Below are positions 15,992 through 25,962 of a DNA stretch of 64,000 nucleotides, piece after piece. This stretch comes from Acinetobacter baumannii (lineage in GTDB: Bacteria > Pseudomonadota > Gammaproteobacteria > Pseudomonadales > Moraxellaceae), in assembly GCF_016508585.1 (NCBI RefSeq), contig NZ_JADVOP010000012.1, positions 1 through 64,000 on the forward strand, read 5' to 3'. Each line of letters starts with the position of its first letter. Position 1 is the first letter of the stretch. The notes under the pieces were generated by a model, which had not been told where the DNA came from, ran no database searches, and saw only the letters and a program-made list of their open reading frames with translations. The position numbers were made by a program, and so were the translations under genes.

Positions 15992-16927
15992 ATGACTGAT
16001 GCCCTGACGTTAAGAGATTTATCGAAAACCTATAGAAATGGATTCCAAGCACTCAAAGGAATCAATCTAACTGTTCCAGAAGGAGAGTTCTACGCACTTT
16101 TAGGACCGAATGGTGCGGGTAAATCTACAACAATCGGTATTATCAGTTCCTTGACACGTAAAACTTCAGGAACCGTGGAAATTTTTGGACACAATTTAGA
16201 CACCCATCCATCAAATGCAAAACAATGTCTGGGTGTCGTGCCTCAAGAGTTTAACTTTGGTCAATTTGAAAAGATCTTTGATATCTTAGTGACACAGGCA
16301 GGCTACTACGGTATTCCTCCAAAAATTGCACAAAAACGTGCTGAAGAATATTTAGAAAAACTCGGATTATGGGAAAAACGCAATACCCAAGGTCGAATGT
16401 TATCTGGAGGCATGAAACGCCGTTTAATGATTGCCCGCGCTATGATGCATGAACCGAAACTTTTAATCTTGGATGAGCCAACTGCTGGTGTAGACATCGA
16501 ACTGCGTCGCTCAATGTGGGACTTCCTCACTGAAATCAATGAAAAAGGCACTTCTATTATTTTAACCACACACTATTTGGAAGAAGCTGAAATGCTTTGT
16601 CGCCAAATCGCGATTATTGACCGTGGTGTAATTAAAGAAGATACCTCGATGAAAGCTTTTTTAAATCAACTCAGTGAAGAATCATTTATTTTTGATTTGG
16701 AATATCCGATTGAGCCGATCACCATTGATATCATTGGGGTTAAATTTAATTTAATTGATCCTATGACATTAGAAGTCACGATGGACAAAGCACACGCTTT
16801 AAATGATTTATTCCAGCTTTTAGAAGCTCAAGGCATTCGTGTACGTAGCATGCGTAATAAATCTAATCGCTTGGAAGAACTGTTTGTCAAAATGGTGGAG
16901 AAAAATCTGCAAGGAGCAGCACAATGA
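15992..16927 (+). CDS. yadG: ABC-2 exporter ATP-binding protein (YadG-like)
   Basis: The 311-residue protein has a full ATPase domain: Walker A GPNGAGKST (about 39-47), signature LSGGM, Walker B LLILDEP, and the switch His in TTHYLEE. A C-terminal extension of about 90 residues follows. It energises the permease encoded next, whose start overlaps this stop by 4 bp (ATGA). The substrate is unknown; the E. coli homologue is YadG. The gene reads away from the tRNA, in a cluster with queF. Confidence 0.93.
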   Translation: MTDALTLRDLSKTYRNGFQALKGINLTVPEGEFYALLGPNGAGKSTTIGIISSLTRKTSGTVEIFGHNLDTHPSNAKQCLGVVPQEFNFGQFEKIFDILVTQAGYYGIPPKIAQKRAEEYLEKLGLWEKRNTQGRMLSGGMKRRLMIARAMMHEPKLLILDEPTAGVDIELRRSMWDFLTEINEKGTSIILTTHYLEEAEMLCRQIAIIDRGVIKEDTSMKAFLNQLSEESFIFDLEYPIEPITIDIIGVKFNLIDPMTLEVTMDKAHALNDLFQLLEAQGIRVRSMRNKSNRLEELFVKMVEKNLQGAAQ

Positions 16928-17697
16928 ATTTTAATCAACTGCAAATTGCACTCTACACACTCGTCTTAAAAGAAATTCGCCGCTTTATGCGGATCTGGCC
17001 ACAAACCCTATTGCCACCTGCAATTACCATGAGTTTATACTTTGTAATCTTTGGTAATTTGGTGGGTTCGCGGATTGGTCAAATGGGTGGATTTAGCTAT
17101 ATGCAATTCATCGTACCTGGTCTAATTATGATGGCTGTGATTACCAACAGTTATGCCAACGTATCCTCAAGTTTTTTCAGTGCTAAATTTCAAAAAAGTA
17201 TTGAAGAACTTATCATGAGCCCTGTTCCATTACATATGGTTTTATGTGGCTATGTAATCGGCGGTGTTTGTCGTGGCGTACTTGTCGGTGCGATTGTCAC
17301 CGCAATGAGCATGTTCTTCACTGACCTGTATATACATAATATTTTTGTGACCATATATACTGTGATTGTGACCTCGCTCCTGTTCTCTTTAGGGGGCTTT
17401 ATCAATGCGGTATATGCAAAATCTTTTGATGATATTTCAATTATCCCCACGTTTGTTTTAACCCCCCTGACTTATCTGGGTGGGGTATTTTACTCGATCA
17501 GTGCTTTAAGCCCATTTTGGCAAAATCTTTCTTTAGTTAACCCGATCGTGTATATGGTCAATGCTTTCCGTTTCGGAATTTTAGGTCATAGCGATGTCAA
17601 TGTTACTTTGTCTTTAATCATTGTGACACTTTGCTGTGGCTTACTCTATGGTATTGCGTACTATTTACTTTCTCGTGGTTCAGGAATGCGTGAATAA
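16924..17697 (+). CDS. yadH: ABC-2 exporter permease (YadH-like)
   Basis: The 257-residue inner-membrane protein has six hydrophobic segments and the ABC-2 permease pattern (PPAITMSLYFVIFG near residue 32; GGVFYSISALSPFWQ near 187). It forms the channel with the preceding ATPase. Its start overlaps that gene's stop and its own stop overlaps the queF start (TAATG), so the three are translated as a coupled unit. Confidence 0.92.
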   Translation: MNFNQLQIALYTLVLKEIRRFMRIWPQTLLPPAITMSLYFVIFGNLVGSRIGQMGGFSYMQFIVPGLIMMAVITNSYANVSSSFFSAKFQKSIEELIMSPVPLHMVLCGYVIGGVCRGVLVGAIVTAMSMFFTDLYIHNIFVTIYTVIVTSLLFSLGGFINAVYAKSFDDISIIPTFVLTPLTYLGGVFYSISALSPFWQNLSLVNPIVYMVNAFRFGILGHSDVNVTLSLIIVTLCCGLLYGIAYYLLSRGSGMRE

Positions 17698-18521
17698 TGT
17701 CTGTTGAACAATCTTTATTGGGTAAAGAAACCAATTACCCGACCACCTATCAACCTGAAATTCTTTTTCCAATTTCACGTGCACAAGCACGTGAACAATA
17801 TGCTGAAGTTGAAGGCATATATCAAGGTCAAGATTGGTGGCATGTTTTCGAAATTTCCTGGCTCAATGCGAAAGGAATTCCTCAAGTTGCTATTGGGCGT
17901 ATTGCACTCCCGGCTACATCGCCAAATCTGATCGAATCGAAATCGCTCAAGCTGTATTTTAATGGCATGAACTTTACTCAGTTTAATTCCCATCAAGCTT
18001 TTATCGATACTGTTGAAAAAGATTTGTCTCAAGCAGCACAAGCACCTGTCACATTGACCCTGTTTCAAGTGGATGATCTAGACATTACAAAACCAACAGG
18101 TATTTGTATTGATGATCAAGAACCTGACCACCTAGTCAATCACCCTGATGCCAGTCTTTTGAGCTTTGATCAAGAGACTTCAAACACAGATAAAAGTATT
18201 GAAATTCAACTATTTTCACACTTATTAAGAAGTAACTGCCCTGTGACGGGCCAACCTGACTGGGGAACTGTTTTTATCCGTTACCAAGGTAAAAAACCTT
18301 GTTATCGTAGTATTTTAGCTTATATTATCTCCTATCGTCAGCATAACGGTTTTCACGAACAATGCGTGGAACAAATCTTTGCCGATATTTGGCAAAATTT
18401 AAAACCGGAAAAGCTGATGGTTTATGCAACATATACACGACGTGGTGGTTTAGATATTAACCCTTGTCGTGTATCTGATGAATCATGGATGCCAAGCCCA
18501 ATTCGATTGGCGCGACAATAA
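17697..18521 (+). CDS. queF: NADPH-dependent preQ0 reductase QueF
   Basis: The 274-residue enzyme reduces 7-cyano-7-deazaguanine (preQ0) to preQ1 for queuosine modification of tRNA. It is the long, two-domain (YqcD) type, near the 282 residues of E. coli. The catalytic Cys and Asp lie in SNCPVTGQPDWG (about 180-191), and the conserved HNGFHEQ and TRRGGLDINP segments follow. The start overlaps the permease stop. Nothing suggests a functional link to the exporter. Confidence 0.95.
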   Translation: MSVEQSLLGKETNYPTTYQPEILFPISRAQAREQYAEVEGIYQGQDWWHVFEISWLNAKGIPQVAIGRIALPATSPNLIESKSLKLYFNGMNFTQFNSHQAFIDTVEKDLSQAAQAPVTLTLFQVDDLDITKPTGICIDDQEPDHLVNHPDASLLSFDQETSNTDKSIEIQLFSHLLRSNCPVTGQPDWGTVFIRYQGKKPCYRSILAYIISYRQHNGFHEQCVEQIFADIWQNLKPEKLMVYATYTRRGGLDINPCRVSDESWMPSPIRLARQ

Positions 18522-18538
18522 ACATTGAGGTTGAACAC

Positions 18539-19189
18539 ATGCCTTTTTTTGGTTTTGTACCATCTGAAGAACTATTAAAGAACATTCAGACTGGTATTGA
18601 GAAAAAAAACTCTAACGAACCACTCTATCCTTTACGCGATCAAACAGCTTTACTTATCAATGAAGAAATCATTGATACGCTTTTGATTGAACTTGTTCGT
18701 CGCTTCCCTGCAAGTGACAAACGAGACACTGCTGAAAAACTTGCGGGTTACGTCAAATCAACCGTTGCTGTACTACTTAAACAGTTGTTAAGTAAGGCAG
18801 ACAACGATGTGGTTCGTCAGTCTGTAGATTTTTCAGAACGCAGTCTGTTTAAAGATCCACAAGGTCAATATCGTGTTGGGGTCAACTTAGATGCTAACTT
18901 GGTCACTAACCTGAAAAATAGTTTTGCGGAAGTTCAAGCCAATGGCGATGTCAACCGTGAAGTTTTAGCAGAGCAATTTAAACAGTTTGCAGATGCAACC
19001 ACCAACCACTTTATGCGCGACTTTAACAAAACCCTAGATTTAGGGATGATTAAACGTAAAGCAGCAGACATAGGGGCAGCGGCTGTAGGCAAAGCAGTAC
19101 ATATCGCAATTGATAAATTGATTCCCAATTTAAATAAGGATGAAATTGCAGCAGTTGCAGAATATTATGACACTTTATTTTTTAATTGA
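18539..19189 (+). CDS. Conserved hypothetical protein
   Basis: The 216-residue protein has no signal peptide or membrane helix. It is mostly helical and charged, with an Ala/Gly-rich segment (AADIGAAAVGKAVHIA) near residue 180. The ATG at 18539 has a ribosome binding site (TTGAGG) and lies 17 bp after the queF stop; an earlier in-frame start would overlap queF. No family is recognised. It is the last gene of the yadGH-queF unit, before a terminator. Confidence 0.75.
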   Translation: MPFFGFVPSEELLKNIQTGIEKKNSNEPLYPLRDQTALLINEEIIDTLLIELVRRFPASDKRDTAEKLAGYVKSTVAVLLKQLLSKADNDVVRQSVDFSERSLFKDPQGQYRVGVNLDANLVTNLKNSFAEVQANGDVNREVLAEQFKQFADATTNHFMRDFNKTLDLGMIKRKAADIGAAAVGKAVHIAIDKLIPNLNKDEIAAVAEYYDTLFFN

Positions 19190-19221
19190 TCCATAAAATT
19201 TAATTGATTTTTTTAATGTAG

Positions 19222-19251
19222 AAATGCTCTTTCAATTAAGGGCATTTTTTT
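19222..19251 (+). terminator. Terminator after the yadGH-queF cluster
   Basis: AAATGCTC and GGGCATTT form a stem followed by a run of T, 33 bp after the stop of the hypothetical gene. Confidence 0.7.
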
Positions 19252-19473
19252 CACATGCTCAATTTATTATTTTCCAATAAATTCAAAATATTAATCATAA
19301 TTATAAATTTATCATTTGGGGTATTTTTGAAAATTATTGAATATATCGTAATGTCACTGCATAGATCGCCAGATTAATTTTTAAATTTATAACCTTAATC
19401 ATCAAAATCAGCTCAATAAGTTAAACATAATTTTGTTGCGAAGTATTGATATTCATTGCCTTCGGAGGGGATT

Positions 19474-20658
19474 GTGGTAGCATGCGCAAAACATATTTTT
19501 GCACAAAATAGACCAATGGCACCAAGCTCTCAATATAAATTTTTACGACATTCCCCTCGTGATGGTTTAAGCACCGCCACGCTCCCTTCTCGTTGGCAAA
19601 GACTACATATTGACCCTTGGTTGTGTCTATTTCTCATTCTAAACGCACTACTGGGTTTAACTGTGCTTTACAGTGCATCTGCGCAGGATATGGGATTGGT
19701 TTCCAAACAAGCAATGAGTTTCGGCATCGGTTTCTTGGTGATGTGCAGCTTAGCTCAAGTCCCTCCCAAAGTTTATCAAGCATTTGCACCTTATTTTTAT
19801 CTTTTTGGTTTGGTATGTCTGGTTGCAGTTAAGTTATTTGGTGAAGTCCGCATGGGGGCACAACGTTGGATTGGTATCCCTGGCTTCGGTAGTGTACAAC
19901 CCAGTGAATTCTTAAAAATTGGTATGCCATTAATGATTGCTTGGTTTTTGTCACGCAATCCTCTACCGCCTAATTTTAAAAACGTAATTTTATCCTTATT
20001 GATGATTGGCATTCCTTTTATTCTGATCGCTGAACAGCCCGACCTGGGAACATCACTTTTGATCCTAGCCAGTGGGATTTTCGTACTCTTTCTCAGTGGG
20101 CTTTCATGGAAAATGATTTTAGGGGCGATCAGTGCTGCTGCTGTGGTGATTCCAGTGGCTTGGGAATTTCTATTACATGATTACCAACGACAGCGTGTTC
20201 TCACTTTATTCAATCCTGAAGCTGATGCCTTAGGCACGGGTTGGAACATTATTCAGTCTAAGACGGCAATTGGCTCAGGCGGTTTTATGGGCAAAGGCTA
20301 CCTGGAAGGGACGCAATCACATTTACACTTTTTACCAGAAGGTCATACTGACTTTATCATCGCCGCATTTTCTGAAGAGTTTGGGCTGATCGGTATCTTG
20401 CTTTTAATTACCATTTACTTTTGTATTATTTTTAGAACCTTTCAAATGAGTTTACAGTGTTTCCATAATTTTGGACGTTTGGTCGCCGGTGCTTTTGCTT
20501 TGTCATTTTTTGTTTATGTATTTGTAAATGCAGGCATGGTCAGTGGTATTTTACCTGTAGTCGGTGTGCCACTTCCTTTTATGAGTTATGGTGGAACTGC
20601 AATTATTACTTTAATGGCTACTTTTGGCATTGTGATGTCGATACATACGCATCGATAA
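19474..20658 (+). CDS. rodA: Rod-shape SEDS glycosyltransferase RodA
   Basis: The product of about 394 residues is a SEDS-family peptidoglycan polymerase, working with PBP2 in side-wall growth. It has about ten membrane helices and SEDS motifs: RWIGIPGFGSVQPSEFLKI, AEQPDLGTSLLI, GTGWNIIQSKTAIGSGG, FLPEGHTDFI and the C-terminal PFMSYGGTA. The start is uncertain: GTG at 19474 has GGAGG five bases before it; ATG at 19516 and TTG at 19456 are alternatives. mltB follows closely, so they may be co-transcribed. Confidence 0.93.
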   Translation: MVACAKHIFAQNRPMAPSSQYKFLRHSPRDGLSTATLPSRWQRLHIDPWLCLFLILNALLGLTVLYSASAQDMGLVSKQAMSFGIGFLVMCSLAQVPPKVYQAFAPYFYLFGLVCLVAVKLFGEVRMGAQRWIGIPGFGSVQPSEFLKIGMPLMIAWFLSRNPLPPNFKNVILSLLMIGIPFILIAEQPDLGTSLLILASGIFVLFLSGLSWKMILGAISAAAVVIPVAWEFLLHDYQRQRVLTLFNPEADALGTGWNIIQSKTAIGSGGFMGKGYLEGTQSHLHFLPEGHTDFIIAAFSEEFGLIGILLLITIYFCIIFRTFQMSLQCFHNFGRLVAGAFALSFFVYVFVNAGMVSGILPVVGVPLPFMSYGGTAIITLMATFGIVMSIHTHR

Positions 20659-20691
20659 TTTTTTATCATAAATAATTAGGAAATATAACCT

Positions 20692-21693
20692 ATGTTTACT
20701 TTTAGGCTTTTACAAAAGGTTAAAAACATCACTTTTTGTGCGGCTGCTTTTTCACTGACCAGCTTTTGTCAAGCCAATGACTTTGCAAGTAACCCTGAAT
20801 ACAATAATTTTAAAACCAAAACCATGCAAACTTACGGCTTAAGTGCTGAACAAATTGATTGGGCAATGAATGGTTCACGCAATTTGCCGAATATCATCAG
20901 CATTATGGAACGTCCAGGTGAAAGTAAGCCATGGTATCAATACAAGACGAATTTTTTAGCTGAAGGCACTATTCAACGTGGCGTGCGCTTCAAACAACAG
21001 TATGCAGATACATTAAACCGTGCAGAACAGCAGTTTGGTGTGCCTCAAGCGATCATTCTGGGCATTCTTGGAGTGGAAACAGGTTATGGCTCGAATAAGG
21101 GCTCATTCATCACCCGTGATGCGCTTGCAACACTGGGTTTTGGTTATCCTCGCCGTGCTCAATATTTTCAGGATGAACTCGGTGCCCTCATTGCATGGTC
21201 ATATAAAGATGGTGTGCCAACCAACTCGATTGTCGGCTCCTATGCAGGTGCTGTAGGTTATCCACAATTTATGCCAAGCAATGTGTCTAAGTTTGGTGTG
21301 GATTATGATGGAAATGGACATGTCGACTTACGTAATTCTGCTGTTGATGCGATTGGTTCGATTGCCAATTATCTCGCTCAGCATGGTTGGCAACGAGATC
21401 AACCGATTGCATTTTTAGCACGTTATACAGGAAATAACCCTGATGCCATTATTGCCAAAGATTTAACGCAACCTGTTCCATATGGTTCGCTTAAAAATTT
21501 AGGGATTTCTCCATTAAATCCAATCGTTAAAATTGATGATTTAGATTTGGTCAATATTATTCAATTACAAGACAGTAATGGTCCTATTTATTATATTACT
21601 TATCCTAATTTTCAAGTAATAACCACATATAATAGAAGCCGTATGTACGCCACTGCTTTATGGCTTTTAGGCACTGAAATTGTAAGTCGGTAA
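20692..21693 (+). CDS. mltB: Lytic murein transglycosylase B (MltB)
   Basis: The 333-residue protein has a signal sequence (hydrophobic to about residue 25, cut near CQANDF) and an SLT-B domain. The catalytic Glu lies in GVETGYGSNKG, followed by ALATLGFGYPRRAQ, GSYAGAVGYPQFMPS and the VDYDGNGHVDL segment. It cleaves glycan strands to 1,6-anhydro ends. There is no lipobox, unlike E. coli MltB, so it may be soluble in the periplasm. It lies 33 bp after rodA, as in the rodA-mltB-rlpA cluster of other gammaproteobacteria. Confidence 0.93.
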   Translation: MFTFRLLQKVKNITFCAAAFSLTSFCQANDFASNPEYNNFKTKTMQTYGLSAEQIDWAMNGSRNLPNIISIMERPGESKPWYQYKTNFLAEGTIQRGVRFKQQYADTLNRAEQQFGVPQAIILGILGVETGYGSNKGSFITRDALATLGFGYPRRAQYFQDELGALIAWSYKDGVPTNSIVGSYAGAVGYPQFMPSNVSKFGVDYDGNGHVDLRNSAVDAIGSIANYLAQHGWQRDQPIAFLARYTGNNPDAIIAKDLTQPVPYGSLKNLGISPLNPIVKIDDLDLVNIIQLQDSNGPIYYITYPNFQVITTYNRSRMYATALWLLGTEIVSR

Positions 21694-21978
21694 GGCTTGC
21701 AATTTCGCATTAAGCAAATAAGTCAAGAAATATTTTTGTTAATTTGATCACATTATATACTTTTTAAATATCTTGTTACAATATTGATTATTTTTTAATC
21801 AAAACCTGTAAGAATTTGTCCTTTTTGTAACGGTTTCTTAAATAATGCTAGACACGTTTAATACAGCTTGAATATTATCCTTTCCGTTAAATGCAGTTGC
21901 AAAAGTGAATTTACAGACCTCTATGGTTAATTTTCAGCGACTTAGAAAGTTAGAATTGAGGTTCCAAGGAGTTAAACG

Positions 21979-22590
21979 ATGCATGCTTCACTCAAATATG
22001 TGATGGCCCTGACCATGGGTCTGGGTATGACGCAAGTCAACTCAGAAATGGTTCAGTCATCATTTTTAAATAATGATTCGGATAGTTCGAGTCTTGCTTC
22101 TCGTGTGATTAGCAAAGATTCAACAAATTTTAATTCTCATTTTTCAAACCTAAACAGTTTGTCAATTACTGAACGTTCTGGCGATCAAGTCCGTCGTCAA
22201 ACTATTGCAGCAAAGATTCAAGTTCCTGAAGATGAGCCTTCAGTAATTGATAAACTTAATGAAGTTGCTTCTAATACAGTTCGCAAATTTAGTCAAACTG
22301 GTGTTGCATCTTGGTACGGTCGTCAGTTCCATGGTCGTAAAACGGCAAGCGGAGATACATTCGATATGAATGATCTCACAGCCGCTCATCGTAGCCTGCC
22401 GTTAAATTGCTTTATTCGTGTAACCAATAAAGACAATGGTAAAAGTGTTGTGGTTAAAGTCAACGATCGTGGTCCATTCCACGGTAACCGTGTACTTGAT
22501 CTCTCTTATGGCGCTGCAAAGCGTTTAGGTATTACAAATTCAGGAACAGCACGCGTTAACATTGAACGCGTAGATGGTCCAAACTCGTAA
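21979..22590 (+). CDS. rlpA: RlpA-like septal lytic transglycosylase
   Basis: The 203-residue protein has an N-terminal export signal, a linker of about 85 residues, and a double-psi beta-barrel RlpA domain (about 110-197: GVASWYGRQFHGRKTASGD, VKVNDRGPFHGNRVLDLS). The SPOR domain of larger RlpA proteins is absent, and no lipobox is visible. A strong ribosome binding site (AAGGAG) precedes the ATG. The 285-bp upstream region probably holds its own promoter. Confidence 0.9.
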   Translation: MHASLKYVMALTMGLGMTQVNSEMVQSSFLNNDSDSSSLASRVISKDSTNFNSHFSNLNSLSITERSGDQVRRQTIAAKIQVPEDEPSVIDKLNEVASNTVRKFSQTGVASWYGRQFHGRKTASGDTFDMNDLTAAHRSLPLNCFIRVTNKDNGKSVVVKVNDRGPFHGNRVLDLSYGAAKRLGITNSGTARVNIERVDGPNS

Positions 22591-22610
22591 AATCACTGCA
22601 TGCATTTAAC

Positions 22611-22635
22611 AAAAGCCACTTTTAAGTGGCTTTTT
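22611..22635 (+). terminator. Terminator of rlpA
   Basis: AAAAGCCACTT and AAGTGGCTTTT form a nearly perfect stem with a T-run, 20 bp after the rlpA stop. Confidence 0.85.
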
Positions 22636-22799
22636 ATTTGCCGATTGAAAATATTGATGTCCGAATTGCCCCCTTATTTTTTTCAGCTATCCCCCTTTTC
22701 ATTAAATTTATTTCAAATCAAAATAACACCAGCCCGATACAGGAAGTATCAAATAGCCATCTAAAACTAAAATCAATAAATGAAGGGAATGAGTTAGGC

Positions 22800-23963
22800 A
22801 TGGATCAAAACAGCATTATCCAGCATTTGGACAATCTCACGCTCAGTAAAACACAAAAAGTGATTGCACTCGGTTTTGCTACACAAGGGCTTGGCTATGC
22901 GACAGTCATGACTGCACTTCCGACCATTAAGAGTCGATTCATACTTTCAGATGATCTATTGTCACTCATTATCCTTGGGGTATGCATAGCAGCAGCACTT
23001 GGTTCGATTTTAGCCGATCGTATAGCAGTCAAGCTTGGATCACGCGTTGCGATTGTGACGGGTTTTATTTTTGAAGCGATTGGAATAGCTGTTGCTGCAT
23101 TTAGTCCAAATATATTGCTTATGATTGCAAGCTTCTTCGTTTATGGACTTGGACTAGGCTGTTTAGATGCAGCACTTAATATGCAAGCGGTGATGATGGA
23201 ACAGCGACTCGGTAAAAGTGTATTTGGGGGTTTCTTCGCTTGTTATACAGCAGCTGCATTTTTAGGTGCATTGATTATGTCAGCGACTGTTTCGACAACA
23301 CTGGGCGCCACAGCAGCATTATGCATTGCAGTGGTCATTGCATTAATCAGCTCACAATTGTCAAGAAACTGTTTATTTAATCAAAAACAAAGTGCTGAAT
23401 CACCTCCGCAAGAAAAACCAGCAATTCCATATCAACAATTGCTCATTTTTGGGCTAATGATTCTGATTGTATTTACTGTCGACTCCGCAATCAGCACATG
23501 GAGTTCCATTTACCTTAAAGATGTTTTAGCAAGTTCAGCAACCATTGCCCCTTTAGGTTATGCAGCCTATCAAATCGGAATATTACTGACGCGGTTAAGT
23601 CTGGATTATGTACTGCAATTTAAAACAGCCACATGGATTGCTTTGGTGACAATCCTGATTGGGGCATTCGGATGTGCACTATCGGGAATAAGTCATTCAC
23701 TTATTACAGTGATTATTGGTTTTGCACTGGCAGGTGTCGCCGTAGGTGCACTCGTTCCACTCACCTTTTCCGCTGCGGGGCGTTTAGATGAAAATCGACG
23801 AGATGAAATTATTGCTCGGGTCAATATTTTTAATTATGGTGGCGCTGTTGCTGGAGCAGTCATCGTTGGTCTACTAGCAACACCTTTTGGCTATGCACCA
23901 TCCTTTATCGGCTTAGCATTTGCCTTGCTGGGTATCCTTTATTTTAGAAAAAGATTGATTTAG
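22800..23963 (+). CDS. MFS transporter
   Basis: The product of about 387 residues has 12 predicted membrane helices and major facilitator layout: the helix 2-3 loop DRIAVKLGSR near residue 80 and a central cytoplasmic loop (about 195-215). It resembles the YbjJ-type efflux branch, but the substrate cannot be told. The frame is open from 22626, but that part overlaps the rlpA terminator. The ATG at 22800 (MDQNSIIQHLDN) gives a normal start. It appears monocistronic. Confidence 0.85.
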   Translation: MDQNSIIQHLDNLTLSKTQKVIALGFATQGLGYATVMTALPTIKSRFILSDDLLSLIILGVCIAAALGSILADRIAVKLGSRVAIVTGFIFEAIGIAVAAFSPNILLMIASFFVYGLGLGCLDAALNMQAVMMEQRLGKSVFGGFFACYTAAAFLGALIMSATVSTTLGATAALCIAVVIALISSQLSRNCLFNQKQSAESPPQEKPAIPYQQLLIFGLMILIVFTVDSAISTWSSIYLKDVLASSATIAPLGYAAYQIGILLTRLSLDYVLQFKTATWIALVTILIGAFGCALSGISHSLITVIIGFALAGVAVGALVPLTFSAAGRLDENRRDEIIARVNIFNYGGAVAGAVIVGLLATPFGYAPSFIGLAFALLGILYFRKRLI

Positions 23964-24155
23964 TCTGGAGCACTCCCTCAGCTATCCTGATAAAAATCAA
24001 AGCTTAGTTCAGTTTAAATATGTGAAAAGTAAACATCATTTCTATACTTGGCACAAAATCTTTGTTAATTTAATTTCTATTCAATACGCTATTTTGAATT
24101 CAATTGTAGCGATGAACATTTAATTCTAACAATACAAAAATGAGGGCGATTCACA

Positions 24156-25943
24156 ATGTTGCAACGTAATCCATCCCAACGTGTTCGATTTATTGCGCCC
24201 ATTATCTGCATCAGTAGCTTTGGCATGCTCAGTGGTTGCGCCAATCTCCCCCCATCAGCTCCTACAAAATCTCAAAACATAACGACTTCTCTTTCTCAAG
24301 CCAGTACACTTTTCTATGGCGGTTCAATTCTAACGATGCAAGGGATGTCACCGCATTATGTAGAAGCCTTGTTTGTCAAAGATGGGAAAATTGTCTTTGC
24401 AGGTGATTTAAAACAAGCGCAGAAATTTAAACAAAAAAATACCCAAGAAATTGACTTAAAACACCACACCTTACTGCCTGGTTTTATTGATGCTCATAGC
24501 CATTTAAACAGTGTGGGTTTACAGCAAACCGTTGCCAATCTCTACCCCTCACCTGATGGCAATGTATCAGATATTCCATCGCTGATTCATGAACTTTCCT
24601 TGTGGCAGCAAAACAATCCTGAATTTATTAAAGCAACCGCAGGCTGGATTATTGGCAATGGTTATGATGATGCCCAACTGAATGAAAAGCGCCACCCCAC
24701 CGCTGATGATTTAGACTTGGTTTCGACTCAACATCCCATTATTGTTTTACACCAATCTGGACATTTAGCCTCAGTCAATCATAAGGCGCTTGAAGTTTTA
24801 AATATCAATAAAAACACGCCCAATCCCACTGGTGGAATTATTCGTCGTAAAGCAAATTCTCAAGAGCCCAATGGTGTACTTGAAGAGGCTGCCGTTTTCT
24901 CGGCAATGATGACTGCATTTAGTCATGTTCCACCTGAGATTATGCAGAATATGGCGAAAACAGCGCTCAATACCTATATCAAAAATGGCTATACCACCGT
25001 ACAAGAAGGTCGTGCCGATCAGGGTACAGCAGAGTTATGGCGAAGTTTTGCTGCCATTAACCAATTAAATATTGATGTTGTGGTATATCCAGACATCATG
25101 AATGAAAAAAACTACATGCTTAAAAATGGCAGCAGTCTAAATTATCAGAACCATTTTAGAATTGGAGGGGTAAAAATCAGTCTAGATGGTTCCCCTCAAG
25201 GCAAAACTGCATGGCTAACTCAGCCTTATCTTGTTCCACCTGAAGGCAAAAGCAAAGATTATCGTGGTTATCCGGCTTATCCTGACATCAAGCAGGTGCA
25301 AGATGCCATTAATCTTGCTTATCAGAATCACTGGCAGATTCTTGCCCATGCCAATGGTGATGCAGCAATCGATCAATATTTAACGACCATTGAAAAAGCA
25401 AATGACCAATATGGTGCCGCAGACCGCCGCAATGTCATCATTCATGCGCAAACCATGCGTGAAGATCAATTAGATCAAGCCAAAAGACTTGGGCTGATTC
25501 CATCGTTCTTTTCACTACATACCTACTATTGGGGTGATTGGCACAAACATGAAACACTGGGTACAGCACGTGCCAACCGAATTTCTCCAACAGGCTCTGC
25601 TTTACGCAAGAATATGATTTTTACAGAACATCATGATGCACCTGTTATTCCACCCAAGAATATGATGGTGATTGATACTACAGTGAACCGAACGACTCGC
25701 TCAGGAGATGTTTTAGGTGAGGATCAAAAGATCAGCCCCTATATTGCCTTAAAATCAGTGACCGATTGGGCTGCATACCAGTACTTTGAAGAAAAGAATA
25801 AAGGTACCTTAGAGCAAGGGAAATTGGCTGATCTGGTACTTTTAGATCAAGACCCTTTAAAAGTTCCATCCCAAAAGATTAAAGACATCAAAATACTGGC
25901 AACCTATAAAGAAGGTCAATTGATTTATCAACGAACCCAGTAA
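24156..25943 (+). CDS. Amidohydrolase family 3 lipoprotein (YtcJ-like)
   Basis: The 595-residue protein begins with a signal peptide and lipobox (MLSGC, Cys near residue 28), so it should be membrane-anchored outside the cytoplasm. The rest is a metal-dependent hydrolase of the YtcJ class: first metal motif GFIDAHSHLN, then HQSGHLASVN, ILAHANGDAAID, and the C-terminal GKLADLVLLDQDPL of the beta-sandwich. The substrate is unknown. The next gene, 19 bp downstream, also encodes an exported protein, so the two probably form an operon. Confidence 0.9.
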   Translation: MLQRNPSQRVRFIAPIICISSFGMLSGCANLPPSAPTKSQNITTSLSQASTLFYGGSILTMQGMSPHYVEALFVKDGKIVFAGDLKQAQKFKQKNTQEIDLKHHTLLPGFIDAHSHLNSVGLQQTVANLYPSPDGNVSDIPSLIHELSLWQQNNPEFIKATAGWIIGNGYDDAQLNEKRHPTADDLDLVSTQHPIIVLHQSGHLASVNHKALEVLNINKNTPNPTGGIIRRKANSQEPNGVLEEAAVFSAMMTAFSHVPPEIMQNMAKTALNTYIKNGYTTVQEGRADQGTAELWRSFAAINQLNIDVVVYPDIMNEKNYMLKNGSSLNYQNHFRIGGVKISLDGSPQGKTAWLTQPYLVPPEGKSKDYRGYPAYPDIKQVQDAINLAYQNHWQILAHANGDAAIDQYLTTIEKANDQYGAADRRNVIIHAQTMREDQLDQAKRLGLIPSFFSLHTYYWGDWHKHETLGTARANRISPTGSALRKNMIFTEHHDAPVIPPKNMMVIDTTVNRTTRSGDVLGEDQKISPYIALKSVTDWAAYQYFEEKNKGTLEQGKLADLVLLDQDPLKVPSQKIKDIKILATYKEGQLIYQRTQ

Positions 25944-25962
25944 GCATCCACAAGGTTAAATC

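Noticed and set aside
22626..22799. N-terminal extension of the MFS transporter
   Set aside because: This part begins inside the rlpA terminator, and the ATG at 22800 gives a normal MFS N-terminus.
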